DNA of 64,000 nucleotides, taken from assembly GCF_964340395.1 (NCBI RefSeq), contig NC_135561.1:22467986-22531985 (forward strand). The letters run 5' to 3'. This document shows positions 1 to 64,000 of this stretch, one piece after another. Source of the DNA: Glandiceps talaboti. Taxonomy: Eukaryota; Hemichordata; Enteropneusta; Spengelidae. The notes below the pieces were generated by a model that was given only the letters and a program-made list of their open reading frames with translations, was not told the DNA's origin and made no database searches. Both the position numbers and the translations under genes were made by a program. How positions within the stretch are numbered: position 1 is the stretch's first letter; each line of letters starts with the position of its first letter.

Positions 1-2790
1 TGTAAAACTTGATAAGAAATATTGTATTCTCATGGGAGATTTCAATATCGATGTTGCCAAGCCAGATAATAATGCCAGAAATTTCGTATCTAGAATGCAG
101 TGTCTTCATCTTGAACAGTTAATCTCAGTGCCAACCAGAATCACAAATACCTCGAAATCAACAATTGACCACATTTATACAAATATATGCTCCTGTCAGA
201 TTGACGCAGGTACAATCATTGCTGATATCTCTGATCATTTCCCGGTCTTCTCCATTTTTGATAATTTTAATATACATTTACAAATTTTAAGGTCTGTACT
301 TGTAAGAGACTTCAAGTGTTATAATAAGGATAATTTTGTTTCTGACTTACGTAAGGTGGATTGGAATATTTTAAATAACAATAGTAATGCAGATACTGCC
401 TTTGACACATTTCACGACTTATTCATCCAGGTGTGCGATCTTCATGCACCCATGAAGGTCAAGACTCTCAAGTCTAAGCGAAATAAAAATCCTTGGATAA
501 CTAAAGCAATTAAGAAATCTATTAACACTAAGCACACATTATATGCAAAAGTTATTACCAGTCAACATGAGTCAAGTGCAGTTTCTCATTACAAGTCTTA
601 CAGAAATATACTTACCAGTGTTCTGAGATGTGCTAAAAAGAATTACTATGTAAATTTATTCAATGTAAACCAGAGTAACAAAATTTGGAATGTTGTGAAT
701 GATCTTTTGGGTAAGAAATACGGTCCTGATAAGTTGCCAGAAAATTTAAATATTGATGTAAATGGTACTGGACGTGTTGTGTCAGACCCAGCTGAGGTAG
801 TTCAGAGTTTCAATGATTTTTTTGTTCAAGTTGGTGAAAAGCTGGCAAACGATATTCCACATGCATCTTGTGATTATAGGGATTATCTTGATTTATCTTT
901 ACCACACTCCTTTTTTCTTCAACCAGTTACTGTCTTTGAGGTAACCAGACTTTTAGCCAATTTAGATTGCAAAAAAGCTAGCGGATGGGATAATCTACCC
1001 CCAAGGCTCCTTATCGACGCAGCTGATATCATATCAAAGCCATTGGCCCACATTATAAATATTTCATTTTCAACTGGTGTATTCCCCACAGCCCTAAAAA
1101 TTGCTAAAGTTACGCCTATTTTCAAAAAAGGAGATAGGGAAACAATTGGAAACTATAGACCGATATCCATTCTGCCCTTGTTTAGCAAGGTTTTTGAAAA
1201 AGCTATAAATACACAAATTACTTCCTACCTTGAAAAATTCGATATTTTGTACAAGCATCAGTACGGCTTCAGAAAAAAACATAGTACCAACCTGACCCTG
1301 ATCAATATAGTAAATCATATTTTGCGAGAAATCGACAAGGGAAGCCCAACTATAGGAATATTTATTGATTTCAGCAAAGCTTTCGACACAATCAATCATC
1401 CAATTTTGTTATCCAAACTTGAACATTATGGGTTTAGGGGTCCTTGTCAAGAATGGGTAAAAAGTTATCTCACAGACCGCTCTCAGTTCGTCCACTCAAA
1501 TGGCCATTCGTCAGTAAAATCCACAATTTGTCATGGTGTACCTCAAGGCTCAGTTCTGGGTCCCACTTTATTTCTTATCTATATAAATGATCTACAAAAG
1601 TCTTCAACATTCTTTGATTTTCGACTGTTCGCAGACGATTCCAATCTTTTCCATTCTTTTTCTAATCCATATCACATTGATCTTACTACAGTATCAAATC
1701 ATTTACATGATGTTCAACTCTGGTGTGATAGCAATAAATTAACCATAAATAGAAATAAAACAAATTTTATTATCTTCAGGGGTCGACAACAAAAAATAGA
1801 TGTAACTGGTTCTATTGTCATTCGTGGAGATCAAATCAAAGAGGTGGATGTTGTTTCTTTTGTTGGAATTTCATTAGATAAACACCTCACCTGGTCTGAC
1901 CATATTAACAGAATAAATATACTCATAAGGAAGAAATGTGGAATTCTGTATAGACTAAGACACATTTTACCACTAAGTATTTTAATACTTTTGTACAATG
2001 CCTTTATACTTCCCCATATTTCTTACGGCCTAGAGGTTTGGGGCAGTACTTACCCAACATATCTGAATTGCATTCTAACTGCCCAAAAAATGATTGTTCG
2101 CACGATGCTGTTCAAATCTCACATGGAACACTCGGCTCCTTTATTTATACAGCTAAATATTCTAGATATTTACAAGCTTCACAAACTCTTAATAGGTTCT
2201 TTTATTTACAGCCTGGTTCACTTGAACTCACCACATATCTTGTCCGATTATTTTAGTGACAAAAAACATGAATATGACACGAGACTCTGCCATCGTCAAA
2301 ATCTTTACCCGTACCATGCGAGAACAAATTCTGGTCAGTTTGCTATTTCATTCGTAGGTGCAAAAATTTGGAATGATATTCCTATCCAAATCAGATCGAA
2401 AAATTCCCAACATATTTTTAGGAAATCTCTTAAACAATATTTAGTAGAGCAGTACAGGTGATTAAATTGTAAACTTACAGATGTATTGACTTTTCGTTTA
2501 TTGTATTAGACTTTTTCATGTAGTAAAAATGTTTTTTGTGTGTACATGTATATGTATATGCATATGTATATGTATATGTATATGTGATATATTTTCTTCT
2601 CCCAGTTATGTTTTCAGTCATCTTAATGACTGAACCCTCTTATTGTTTCCATTCGCAATATACAATGTCGGGGATCAAGCTAGACTAGCTGTAAGCTATT
2701 TCTTGACTCCCCATTTACCCTTCTCTCTTTTGATTTTTGTTACCATTATTTTGTAATCATTTTATACGATTGGGTAAATAAACCACTTAT
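1..2790 (+). mobile_element. Non-LTR retrotransposon, 5'-truncated by the window edge
   Basis: The element comprises the ORF2 below plus a ~330-bp 3' region with a (TATATG)n tract near 2544-2590 and a polyadenylation signal AATAAA at about 2777. Its 3' end meets the 25-bp satellite directly at about 2793 with no unique spacer. It is in opposite orientation to XRN1. Whether it sits in an XRN1 intron or beyond the gene cannot be told. Confidence 0.9.
2..2461 (+). CDS. LINE ORF2: end of APE endonuclease plus reverse transcriptase
   Basis: The frame is open to position 2, so the Met at 32 is internal and the protein is longer than seen. Endonuclease motifs GDFNIDV (residue ~2 from that Met) and ISDHFPVF come first. 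RT motifs follow in order: KKASGWDNLP, NYRPISILPLFSKVFEK, QYGFRKKHST, FIDFSKAFDTINH (catalytic Asp), GVPQGSVLGPTLFLIYINDL and FADDSNLF (catalytic Asp pair). The C-terminal region has the YDTRL...WNDIP...F+KSLKQYL pattern of the Jockey/CR1/L2 group. There is no stop or frameshift over 819 codons, so the copy is intact or young. The exact clade was not determined. Confidence 0.93.
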   Translation, partial: VKLDKKYCILMGDFNIDVAKPDNNARNFVSRMQCLHLEQLISVPTRITNTSKSTIDHIYTNICSCQIDAGTIIADISDHFPVFSIFDNFNIHLQILRSVLVRDFKCYNKDNFVSDLRKVDWNILNNNSNADTAFDTFHDLFIQVCDLHAPMKVKTLKSKRNKNPWITKAIKKSINTKHTLYAKVITSQHESSAVSHYKSYRNILTSVLRCAKKNYYVNLFNVNQSNKIWNVVNDLLGKKYGPDKLPENLNIDVNGTGRVVSDPAEVVQSFNDFFVQVGEKLANDIPHASCDYRDYLDLSLPHSFFLQPVTVFEVTRLLANLDCKKASGWDNLPPRLLIDAADIISKPLAHIINISFSTGVFPTALKIAKVTPIFKKGDRETIGNYRPISILPLFSKVFEKAINTQITSYLEKFDILYKHQYGFRKKHSTNLTLINIVNHILREIDKGSPTIGIFIDFSKAFDTINHPILLSKLEHYGFRGPCQEWVKSYLTDRSQFVHSNGHSSVKSTICHGVPQGSVLGPTLFLIYINDLQKSSTFFDFRLFADDSNLFHSFSNPYHIDLTTVSNHLHDVQLWCDSNKLTINRNKTNFIIFRGRQQKIDVTGSIVIRGDQIKEVDVVSFVGISLDKHLTWSDHINRINILIRKKCGILYRLRHILPLSILILLYNAFILPHISYGLEVWGSTYPTYLNCILTAQKMIVRTMLFKSHMEHSAPLFIQLNILDIYKLHKLLIGSFIYSLVHLNSPHILSDYFSDKKHEYDTRLCHRQNLYPYHARTNSGQFAISFVGAKIWNDIPIQIRSKNSQHIFRKSLKQYLVEQYR

Positions 2791-2792
2791 AT

Positions 2793-5700
2793 ATTATTGC
2801 TGTAGGCCTGTATGTAGATTATTGCTGTAGGCCTGTATGTACATTATTGCTGTAGGCCTGTATGTAGATTATTGCTGTAGGCCTGTATGTAGATTATTGC
2901 TGTAGGCCTGTATGTACATTATTGCTGTAGACCTGTATGTAGATTATTGCTGTAGGCCTGTATGTACATTATTGCTGTAGGCCTGTATGTAGATTATTGC
3001 TGTAGGCCTGTATGTACATTATTGCTGTAGGCCTGTTTGTAGATTATTGCTGTAGGCCTGTATGTAGATTATTGCTGTAGGCCTGTATGTACATTATTGC
3101 TGTAGGCCTGTATGTAGATTATTGCTGTAGGCCTGTATGTAGATTATTGTTGTAGACCTGTATGTAGATTATTGCTGTAGACCTGTATGTAGATTATTGC
3201 TGTAGGCCTGTATGTAGATTATTGCTGTAGGCCTGTATGTAGATTATTGCTGTAGGCCTGTATGTAGATTATTGTTGTAGACCTGTATGTAGATTATTGC
3301 TGTAGGCCTGTATGTAGATTATTGCTGTAGACCTGTATGTAGATTATTGCTGTAGGCCTGTATGTAGATTATTGCTGTAGGCCTGTATGTAGATTATTGC
3401 TGTAGGCCTGTATGTAGATTATTGCTGTAGACCTGTATGTAGATTATTGCTGTAGGCCTGTATGTAGATTATTGCTGTAGGCCTGTATGTAGATTATTGC
3501 TGTAGGCCTGTATGTAGATTATTGTTGTAGACCTGTATGTAGATTATTGCTGTAGGCCTGTATGTAGATTATTGCTGTAGACCTGTATGTAGATTATTGC
3601 TGTAGGCCTGTATGTAGATTATTGCTGTAGGCCTGTATGTAGATTATTGCTGTAGGCCTGTATGTAGATTATTGCTGTAGACCTGTATGTAGATTATTGC
3701 TGTAGGCCTGTATGAAGATTATTGCTGTAGGCTTGTATGTAGATTATTGCTGTAGGCTTGTATGTAGATTATTGCTGTAGGCCTGTATGTAGATTATTGC
3801 TGTAGGCCTGTATGTAGATTATTGCTGTAGGCCTGTATGTAGATTATTGCTGTAGGCCTGTATGTAGATTATTGCTGTAGACCTGTTTGTAGATTATTGC
3901 TGTAGACCTGTATGTACATTATTGCTGTAGACCTGTATGTAGATTATTGCTGTAGGCCTGTATGTAGATTATTGCTGTAGGCCTGTATGTAGATTATTGC
4001 TGTAGGCCTGTATGTAGATTATTGTTGTAGGCCTGTATGTACATTATTGCTGTAGGCCTGTATGTAGATTATTGCTGTAGGCCTGTATGTAGATTATTGC
4101 TGTAGGCCTGTATGTAGATTATTGCTGTAGGCCTGTATGTAGATTATTGCTGTAGGCCTGTATGTACATTATTGCTGTAGGCCTGTATGTAGATTATTGC
4201 TGTAGGCCTGTATGTAGATTATTGCTGTAGGCCTGTATGTAGATTATTGCTGTAGGCCTGTATGTAGATTATTGCTGTAGACCTGTATGTAGATTATTGC
4301 TGTAGACCTGTATGTACATTATTGCTGTAGGCCTGTATGTACATTATTGCTGTAGGCCTGTATGTAGATTATTGCTGTAGACCTGTATGTAGATTATTGC
4401 TGTAGGCCTGTATGTAGATTATTGCTGTAGGCCTGTATGTAGATTATTGCTGTAGGCCTGTATGTAGATTATTGCTGTAGGCCTGTATGTAGATTATTGT
4501 TGTAGACCTGTTTGTAGATTATTGCTGTAGACCTGTATGTACATTATTGCTGTAGGCCTGTATGTAGATTATTGCTGTAGACCTGTTTGTAGATTATTGC
4601 TGTAGGCCTGTATGTAGATTATTGCTGTAGGCCTGTATGTAGATTATTGCTGTAGGCCTGTATGTACATTATTGCTGTAGGCATGTATGTAGATTATTGC
4701 TGTAGGCCTGTATGTAGATTATTGCTGTAGACCTGTATGTAGATTATTGCTGTAGGCCTGTATGTACATTATTGCTGTAGGCATGTATGTAGATTATTGC
4801 TGTAGACCTGTATGTACATTATTGCTGTAGGCCTGTATGTAGATTATTGCTGTAGACCTGTATGTAGATTATTGCTGTAGACCTGTATGTAGATTATTGC
4901 TGTAGGCCTGTATGTACATTATTGCTGTAGACCTGTATGTAGATTATTGCTGTAGGCCTGTATGTAGATTATTGCTGTAGGCCTGTATGTAGATTATTGC
5001 TGTAGACCTGTATGTAGATTATTGCTGTAGACCTGTATGTAGATTATTGCTGTAGACCTGTATGTACATTATTGCTGTAGGCCTGTATGTAGATTATTGC
5101 TGTAGGCCTGTATGTAGATTATTGCTGTAGACCTGTATGTAGATTATTGCTGTAGGCCTGTATGTAGATTATTGCTGTAGACCTGTATGTAGATTATTGC
5201 TGTAGACCTGTATGTAGATTATTGCTGTAGGCCTGTATGTACATTATTGCTGTAGACCTGTATGTAGATTATTGCTGTAGACCTGTATGTAGATTATTGC
5301 TGTAGGCCTGTATGTAGATTATTGCTGTAGGCCTGTTTGTAGATTATTGCTGTAGACCTGTATGTAGGTTATTGCTGTAGACCTGTATGTACATTATTGC
5401 TGTAGACCTGTATGTAGATTATTGCTGTAGGCCTGTATGTAGATTATTGCTGTAGGCCTGTATGTAGATTATTGCTGTAGACCTGTATGTACATTATTGC
5501 TGTAGACCTGTATGTAGATTATTGCTGTAGGCCTGTATGTAGATTATTGTTGTAGACCTGTATGTAGATTATTGCTGTAGGCCTGTATGTAGATTATTGC
5601 TGTAGGCCTGTATGTAGATTATTGCTGTAGACCTGTATGTAGATTATTGCTGTAGGCCTGTATGTAGATTATTGCTGTAGGCCTGTATGTACAATGTAGA

Positions 5701-8700
5701 TTATTGCTGTAGGCCATATATGTAGATTATTGCTGTAGGCCTGTATGTAGATTATTGCTGTAGGCCTGTATGTAGATTATTGCTGTAGGCCTGTATGTAC
5801 AATGTAGATTATTGCTGTAGGCCTGTATGTAGATTATTGCTGTAGGCCTGTATGTAGATTATTGCTGTAGGCCTGTATGTACAATGTAGATTATTGCTGT
5901 AGACCTGTATGTAGATTATTGCTGTAGACCTGTATGTAGATTATTGCTGTAGGCCTGTATGTAGATTATTGTTGTAGACCTGTATGTAGATTATTGCTGT
6001 AGGCCTGTATGTACATTATTGCTGTAGGCCTGTATGTAGATTATTGTTGTAGACCTGTATGTAGATTATTGCTGTAGGCCTGTATGTACATTATTGCTGT
6101 AGGCCTGTATGTAGATTATTGCTGTAGACCTGTATGTAGATTATTGCTGTAGACCTGTATGTACATTATTGCTGTAGGCCTGTATGTACATTATTGTTGT
6201 AGACCTGTATGTAGATTATTGCTGTAGACCTGTATGTAGATTATTGCTGTAGGCCTGTATGTAGATTATTGTTGTAGACCTGTATGTAGATTATTGCTGT
6301 AGGCCTGTATGTACATTATTGCTGTAGGCCTGTATGTAGATTATTGCTGTAGACCTGTATGTACATTATTGCTGTAGGCCTGTATGTAGATTATTGTTGT
6401 AGACCTGTATGTAGATTATTGTTGTAGACCTGTATGTAGATTATTGCTGTAGACCTGTATGTACATTATTGCTGTAGGCCTGTATGTAGATTATTGTTGT
6501 AGACCTGTATGTACATTATTGCTGTAGGCCTGTATGTAGATTATTGCTGTAGGCCTGTATGTAGATTATTGCTGTAGGCCTGTATGTACATTATTGCTGT
6601 AGACCTGTATGTAGATTATTGCTGTAGGCCTGTATGTACATTATTGCTGTAGGCCTGTATGTAGATTATTGCTGTAGGCCTGTATGTAGATTATTGCTGT
6701 AGGCCTGTATGTAGATTATTGCTGTAGGCCTGTTTGTAGATTATTGTTGTAGACCTGTATGTAGATTATTGCTGTAGGCCTGTATGTAGATTATTGCTGT
6801 AGGCCTGTATGTAGATTATTGCTGTAGGCCTGTATGTAGATTATTGCTGTAGGCCTGTATGTAGATTATTGCTGTAGGCCTGTATGTAGATTATTGCTGT
6901 AGGCCTGTATGTAGATTATTGCTGTAGGCCTGTATGTAGATTATTGCTGTAGGCCTGTATGTAGATTATTGCTGTAGGCCTGTATGTAGATTATTGCTGT
7001 AGGCCTGTATGTAGATTATTGCTGTAGACCTGTATGTAGATTATTGCTGTAGGCCTGTATGTAGATTATTGCTGTAGGCCTGTATGTAGATTATTGCTGT
7101 AGGCCTGTATGTAGATTATTGCTGTAGGCCTGTATGTAGATTATTGCTGTAGGCCTGTATGTAGATTATTGCTGTAGGCCTGTATGTAGATTATTGCTGT
7201 AGGCATGTATGTAGATTATTGCTGTAGGCCTGTATGTAGATTATTGCTGTAGGCCTGTATGTAGATTATTGCTGTAGGCCTGTATGTAGATTATTGCTGT
7301 AGACCTGTATGTAGATTATTGCTGTAGGCCTGTATGTAGATTATTGCTGTAGGCCTGTATGTAGATTATTGCTGTAGGCCTGTATGTAGATTATTGCTGT
7401 AGGCCTGTATGTAGATTATTGCTGTAGACCTGTATGTAGATTATTGCTGTAGGCCTGTATGTAGATTATTGCTGTAGGCCTGTATGTAGATTATTGCTGT
7501 AGGCCTGTATGTAGATTATTGCTGTAGGCCTGTATGTAGATTATTGCTGTAGGCCTGTATGTAGATTATTGCTGTAGGCCGGTATGTAGATTATTGCTGT
7601 AGGCCTGTTTGTAGATTATTGCTGTAGGCCTGTATGTAGATTATTGCTGTAGGCCTGTATGTAGATTATTGCTGTAGGCCTGTATGTAGATTATTGCTGT
7701 AGGCCTGTATGTAGATTATTGCTGTAGGCCTGTATGTAGATTATTGCTGTAGGCCTGTATGTAGGTTATTGCTGTAGACCTGTATGTAGATTATTGCTGT
7801 AGGCCTGTATGTAGATTATTGCTGTAGGCCTGTATGTAGATTATTGCTGTAGGCCTGTATGTAGATTATTGCTGTAGACCTGTTTGTAGATTATTGCTGT
7901 AGACCTGTTTGTAGATTATTGCTGTAGGCCTGTATGTACATTATTGCTGTAGGCCTGTATGTAGATTATTGCTGTAGGCCTGTATGTAGATTATTGCTGT
8001 AGGCCTGTTTGTAGATTATTGCTGTAGACCTGTTTGTAGATTATTGCTGTAGGCCTGTATGTACATTATTGCTGTAGGCCTGTATGTAGATTATTGCTGT
8101 AGGCCTGTATGTAGATTATTGTTGTAGACCTGTATGTAGATTATTGTTGTAGACCTGTATGTAGATTATTGCTGTAGGCCTGTATGTAGATTATTGTTGT
8201 AGACCTGTATGTAGATTATTGTTGTAGACCTGTATGTAGATTATTGCTGTAGGCCTGTATGTACATTATTGCTGTAGGCCTGTATGTAGATTATTGCTGT
8301 AGGCCTGTATGTAGATTATTGTTGTAGACCTGTATGTAGATTATTGTTGTAGGCCTGTATGTACATTATTGCTGTAGGCCTGTATGTAGATTATTGTTGT
8401 AGACCTGTATGTAGATTATTGTTGTAGACCTGTATGTAGATTATTGTTGTAGACCTGTATGTAGATTATTGTTGTAGGCCTGTATGTAGATTATTGCTGT
8501 AGACCTGTTTGTAGATTATTGCTGTAGGCCTGTATGTACATTATTGCTGTAGACCTGTATGTAGATTATTGCTGTAGACCTGTATGTAGATTATTGCTGT
8601 AGGCCTGTATGTAGATTATTGTTGTAGACCTGTTTGTAGATTATTGTTGTAGGCCTGTATGTAGATTATTGCTGTAGACCTGTATGTACATTATTGCTGT

Positions 8701-10183
8701 AGGCCTGTATGTAGATTATTGCTGTAGGCCTGTATGTACATTATTGTTGTAGGCCTGTATGTAGATTATTGCTGTAGACCTGTTTGTAGATTATTGCTGT
8801 AGGCCTGTATGTACATTATTGCTGTAGACCTGTATGTAGATTATTGCTGTAGACCTGTATGTAGATTATTGCTGTAGGCCTGTATGTAGATTATTGTTGT
8901 AGACCTGTTTGTAGATTATTGCTGTAGACCTGTATGTACATTATTGCTGTAGGCCTGTATGTAGATTATTGTTGTAGGCCTGTATGTACATTATTGCTGT
9001 AGACCTGTATGTAGATTATTGCTGTAGGCCTGTATGTAGATTATTGCTGTAGGCCTGTATGTACATTATTGCTGTAGACCTGTATGTAGATTATTGCTGT
9101 AGACCTGTATGTAGATTATTGCTGTAGGCCTGTATGTACATTATTGCTGTAGACCTGTATGTAGATTATTGCTGTAGGCCTGTATGTAGATTATTGCTGT
9201 AGGCCTGTATGTAGATTATTGCTGTAGACCTGTATGTAGATTATTGCTGTAGGCCTGTATGTAGATTATTGCTGTAGGCCTGTATGTAGATTATTGCTGT
9301 AGGCCTGTATGTAGATTATTGCTGTAGGCCTGTATGTAGATTATTGCTGTAGGCCTGTATGTACATTATTGCTGTAGGCCTGTATGTAGATTATTGCTGT
9401 AGACCTGTATGTAGATTATTGTTGTAGACCTGTTTGTAGATTATTGCTGTAGACCTGTATGTAGATTATTGCTGTAGACCTGTATGTAGATTATTGCTGT
9501 AGGCCTGTATGTAGATTATTGCTGTAGACCTGTATGTACATTATTGCTGTAGGCCTGTATGTAGATTATTGATGTAGGCCTGTATGTAGATTATTGCTGT
9601 AGGCCTGTATGTAGATTATTGCTGTAGGCCTGTATGTAGATTATTGCTGTAGGCCTGTATGTACATTATTGCTGTAGGCCTGTATGTAGATTATTGCTGT
9701 AGGCCTGTATGTAGATTATTGTTGTAGACCTGTATGTACATTATTGCTGTAGGCCTGTATGTAGATTATTGCTGTAGACCTGTATGTAGATTATTGCTGT
9801 AGGCCTGTATGTAGATTATTGCTGTAGGCCTGTATGTAGATTATTGCTGTAGGCATGTATGTACATTATTGCTGTAGGCCTGTATGTAGATTATTGCTGT
9901 AGACCTGTATGTACATTATTGCTGTAGGCCTGTATGTAGATTATTGCTGTAGGCCTGTATGTACATTATTGCTGTAGACCTGTATGTAGATTATTGCTGT
10001 AGGCCTGTATGTACATTATTGCTGTAGACCTGTTTGTAGATTATTGCTGTAGGCATGTATGTAGATTATTGCTGTAGGCCTGTATGTAGATTATTGCTGT
10101 AGGCCTGTATGTACATTATTGCTGTAGGCCTGTATGTAGATTATTGCTGTAGGCCTGTATGTACATTATTGCTGTAGGCCTGT
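2793..10183. repeat. 25-bp satellite array, about 295 copies
   Basis: The unit is GATTATTGCTGTAGGCC followed by TGTATGTA. Variants alternate at a few sites (ggcc/gacc, gatt/catt, gctg/gttg, tatg/tttg). Units are nearly homogeneous between about 6780 and 7800 and mixed elsewhere. Four insertions of ACAATGTA type occur between 5690 and 5890. The array starts directly after the LINE 3' end. Confidence 0.97.
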
Positions 10184-10191
10184 TCTTGTGT

Positions 10192-10425
10192 ACTTGTTTT
10201 GAACTATAATCTCAAAATAGGACTGTGTGTCCTACAAATTGACACTCTAAGTTTTATTTTATGACTACTGTGTCCATAAAATTGTCACCCCAAGTTTTAT
10301 TTTATGACTACTGTGTCTATCAAATTGACACCCTAAGTTTTATTTTATGACTAGTGTATCCTACAATTGACACCCTAAGTTTTATTTTATGACTAGTGTA
10401 TCCTACAAATTGACACCCTATAAGA
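10192..10425. repeat. Short ~50-bp tandem repeat, about 5 copies
   Basis: Repeats of CCTAAGTTTTATTTTATGAC followed by TAGTGTATCCTACAAATTGACAC, with small indels, sit between the 25-bp array and exon q. Confidence 0.9.
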
Positions 10426-10468
10426 TTGCTTAGGTTGATTGGTCAAGAATTCTTGTAAGAATACTTAC

Positions 10469-61739
<51,271 letters not shown>

Positions 61740-61975
61740 CTGTTAAGATTGAAATCATAATATCAAGATCTGATTAAGTACCAGTAATATCAAAGAAAAA
61801 TGGGGGAAAGTAATGGCAATTTTGAATGTTTTGACTCATATTTCGAACATAGCAGAACCAATGACGTACAAAAATGTAGGCATGTGTTGTCATGACATAA
61901 ATGACATGGAATGACCAGGGTATAAATTCCATATTTCTTTGTTCAACTTGTCATGTGCATGGTATAAGGATAATA

Positions 61976-64000
61976 TTAAGTAATACATGCATAACTGGAC
62001 TGTGATGTATAACAGTGTATAGTGAATGTATAGCAGTGTATAGTGAATGTATAACAGTGTATAGTGAATGTATAACAGTGTATAGTGAATGTATAGCAGT
62101 GTATAGTGAATGTATAACAGTGTATAGTGAATGTATAACAGTGTATAGTGAATGTATAGCAGTGTATAGTGAATGTATAACAGTGTATAGTGAATGTATA
62201 ACAGTGTATAGTGAATGTATAACAGTGTATAGTGAATGTATAACAGTGTATAGTGAATGTATAACAGTGTATAGTGAATGTGTAACTGGACTGTGAATGT
62301 GAATGTATAACTGGACTGTGAATGTATAACTGTACTGTGAATGTGAATGTATAACTGTGTATAGTGAATGTATAACTGTGTATAGTGAATGTATAACTGT
62401 ACTGTGAATGTATAACTGTACTGTGAATGTATCACAGTGTATAGTGAATGTATCACAGTGTATAGTGAATGTATAACTGTGTATAGTGAATGTATAACTG
62501 TACTGTGAATGTGAATGTATAACTGGACTGCGGATGTATAACTGTACTGTGAATGTATAACAGTGTATAGTGAATGTATAACTGGACTGTGAATGTATAA
62601 CTGTACTGTGAATGTATCACAGTGTATAGTGAATGTATAACAGTGTATAGTGAATGTATAACTGTACTGTGAATGTGAATGTATAACTGGACTGTGGATG
62701 TATAACTGTACTGTGAATGTATAACAGTGTATAGTGAATGTATAACTGGACTGTGAATGTATAATTGTACTGTGAATGTATCACAGTGTATAGTGAATGT
62801 ATAACTGTGTATAGTGAATGTATAACAGTGTATAGTGAATGTATAACTGTACTGTGAATGTATCACAGTGTATAGTGAATGTATAACAGTGTATAGTGAA
62901 TGTATAACTGTGTATAGTGAATGTATAACTGTACTGTGAATGTATAACTGTACTGTGAATGTTTCACAGAGTATAGTGAATGTATAACAGTGTATAGTGA
63001 ATGTATAACTGGACTGTGAATGTAAAATTGTACTGTGAATGTATCACAGTGTATAGTGAATGTATATCAGTGTATAATGAATGTATAACTGTACTGTGAA
63101 TGTATAACTGTACTGTGAATGTATCACAGTGTATAGTGAATGTATAACTGTGTATAGTGAATGTATAACTGGACTGTGAATGTATAATTGTACTGTGAAT
63201 GTATCACAGTGTATAGTGAATGTATAACAGTGTATAATGAATGTATAACTGTGTATAGTGAATGTATAACTGGACTGTGAATGTATAATTGTACTGTGAA
63301 TGTATCACAGTGTATAGTGAATGTATAACAGTGTATAATGAATGTATAACTGTACTGTGAATGTATAACTGTACTATGAATGTATCACAGTGTATAGTGA
63401 ATGTATAACTGGACTGTGAATGTATAACAGTGTATAGTGAATGTATAACTGGACTGTGAATGTATAACTGTACTGTGAATGTGAATGTATCACAGTGTAT
63501 AGTGAATGTATAACAGTGTATAATGAATGTATAACTGTACTGTGAATGTATAACTGTACTATGAATGTATCACAGTGTATAGTGAATGTATAACTGGACT
63601 GTGAATGTATAACTGTACTGTGAATGTGAATGTATAACTGGACTGTGAATGTATAACTGTACTGTGAATGTATCACAGTGTATAGTGAATGTATAACTGT
63701 GTATAGTGAATGTATAACTGGACTGTGAATGTATAATTGTACTGTGAATGTATCACAGTGCATAGTGAATGTATAACAGTGTATAATGAATGTATAACTG
63801 TACTGTGAATGTATAACTGTACTGTGAATGTATCACAGTGTATAGTGAATGTATAACTGTGTATAGTGAATGTATAACTGGACTGTGAATGTATCACAGT
63901 GTATAGTGAATGTATAACAGTGTATAATGAATGTATAACTGTGTATAGTGAATGTATAACTGGACTGTGAATGTATAACAGTGTATAGTGAATGTATAAC
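61976..64000. repeat. ~19/21-bp array, about 100 copies, continues past the window
   Basis: Mixed units GTATAACAGTGTATAGTGAA(T), GTATAACTGTACTGTGAAT and GTATCACAGTGTATAGTGAAT, with longer blocks of several units repeated. The first 300 bp are almost pure 21-bp units. It lies in the intron upstream of exon a. Confidence 0.96.

Noticed and set aside
2793-10183. CRISPR-like regular repeats
   Set aside because: Repeats are directly adjacent with no unique spacers, and the context is a eukaryotic intron or flank.
61890-63897. Long minus-strand frames of the IHSLYTV type
   Set aside because: Products of the ~21-bp array, rich in Tyr/His/Ser. The units of 19 bp break the frame and there is no host-gene context.

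Overview
The window is nuclear DNA from an animal. It is AT-rich, exons are short and separated by long introns, and the repeats are typical of a marine invertebrate genome (non-LTR retrotransposons, a Penelope-like element, DNA transposons, many minisatellites). The sequence alone does not fix the phylum; a hemichordate, amphioxus or lophotrochozoan would all fit.

One host gene crosses almost the whole window on the minus strand: XRN1, the cytoplasmic 5'-to-3' exoribonuclease that degrades decapped mRNA. I resolved 17 exons from 61739 down to 10469. Junction phases agree throughout, giving about 980 codons. The N-terminal nuclease core lies beyond position 64000 and the last exons lie left of 10469. 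The exons cover the post-catalytic domains, a disordered Pro/Ser/Gln-rich tail, and a segment near the C-terminus that reads like a double-stranded RNA-binding domain. Exons make up only about 2.9 kb of the 51 kb spanned.

The rest is repeat. From left to right: a non-LTR retrotransposon ORF (1-2790); a 7.4-kb array of a 25-bp unit (2793-10183); exons q, p and o separated by arrays of 50-bp and 31/33-bp units (10469-17793); a large intron with dispersed repeats and a nested TTAA-flanked DNA transposon (17794-24572); exons m, l and k with 53-bp and 63/79-bp arrays (24573-28607); a 4.7-kb intron with a trinucleotide hairpin tract and perfect short inverted repeats; exons j and i with a 37-bp array (33308-34416); a 14.6-kb intron holding a LINE fragment inside a 10.4-kb array of a 22-bp unit, then a decayed Penelope-like element; and exons h to a, separated by more minisatellites, a 2.7-kb Harbinger-like transposon and a second copy of a MITE-like family (48976-61739). 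A further ~20-bp array runs off the right edge.

The most striking pattern is that at least six introns carry a tandem array whose unit contains a copy of the neighbouring real splice site plus adjoining exon bases. Four amplify the 5' splice site (61345-61613, 54540-57815, 33793-34374, 27340-28278) and two amplify the 3' splice site (51440-51890, 11325-13357). A single 54-bp duplication of an acceptor at 10661/10715 looks like the same process at its first step. Minisatellites in this gene therefore seem to nucleate on exon-intron boundaries and leave dozens of decoy splice sites in sense orientation. I have not found this described for XRN1, but could not search.
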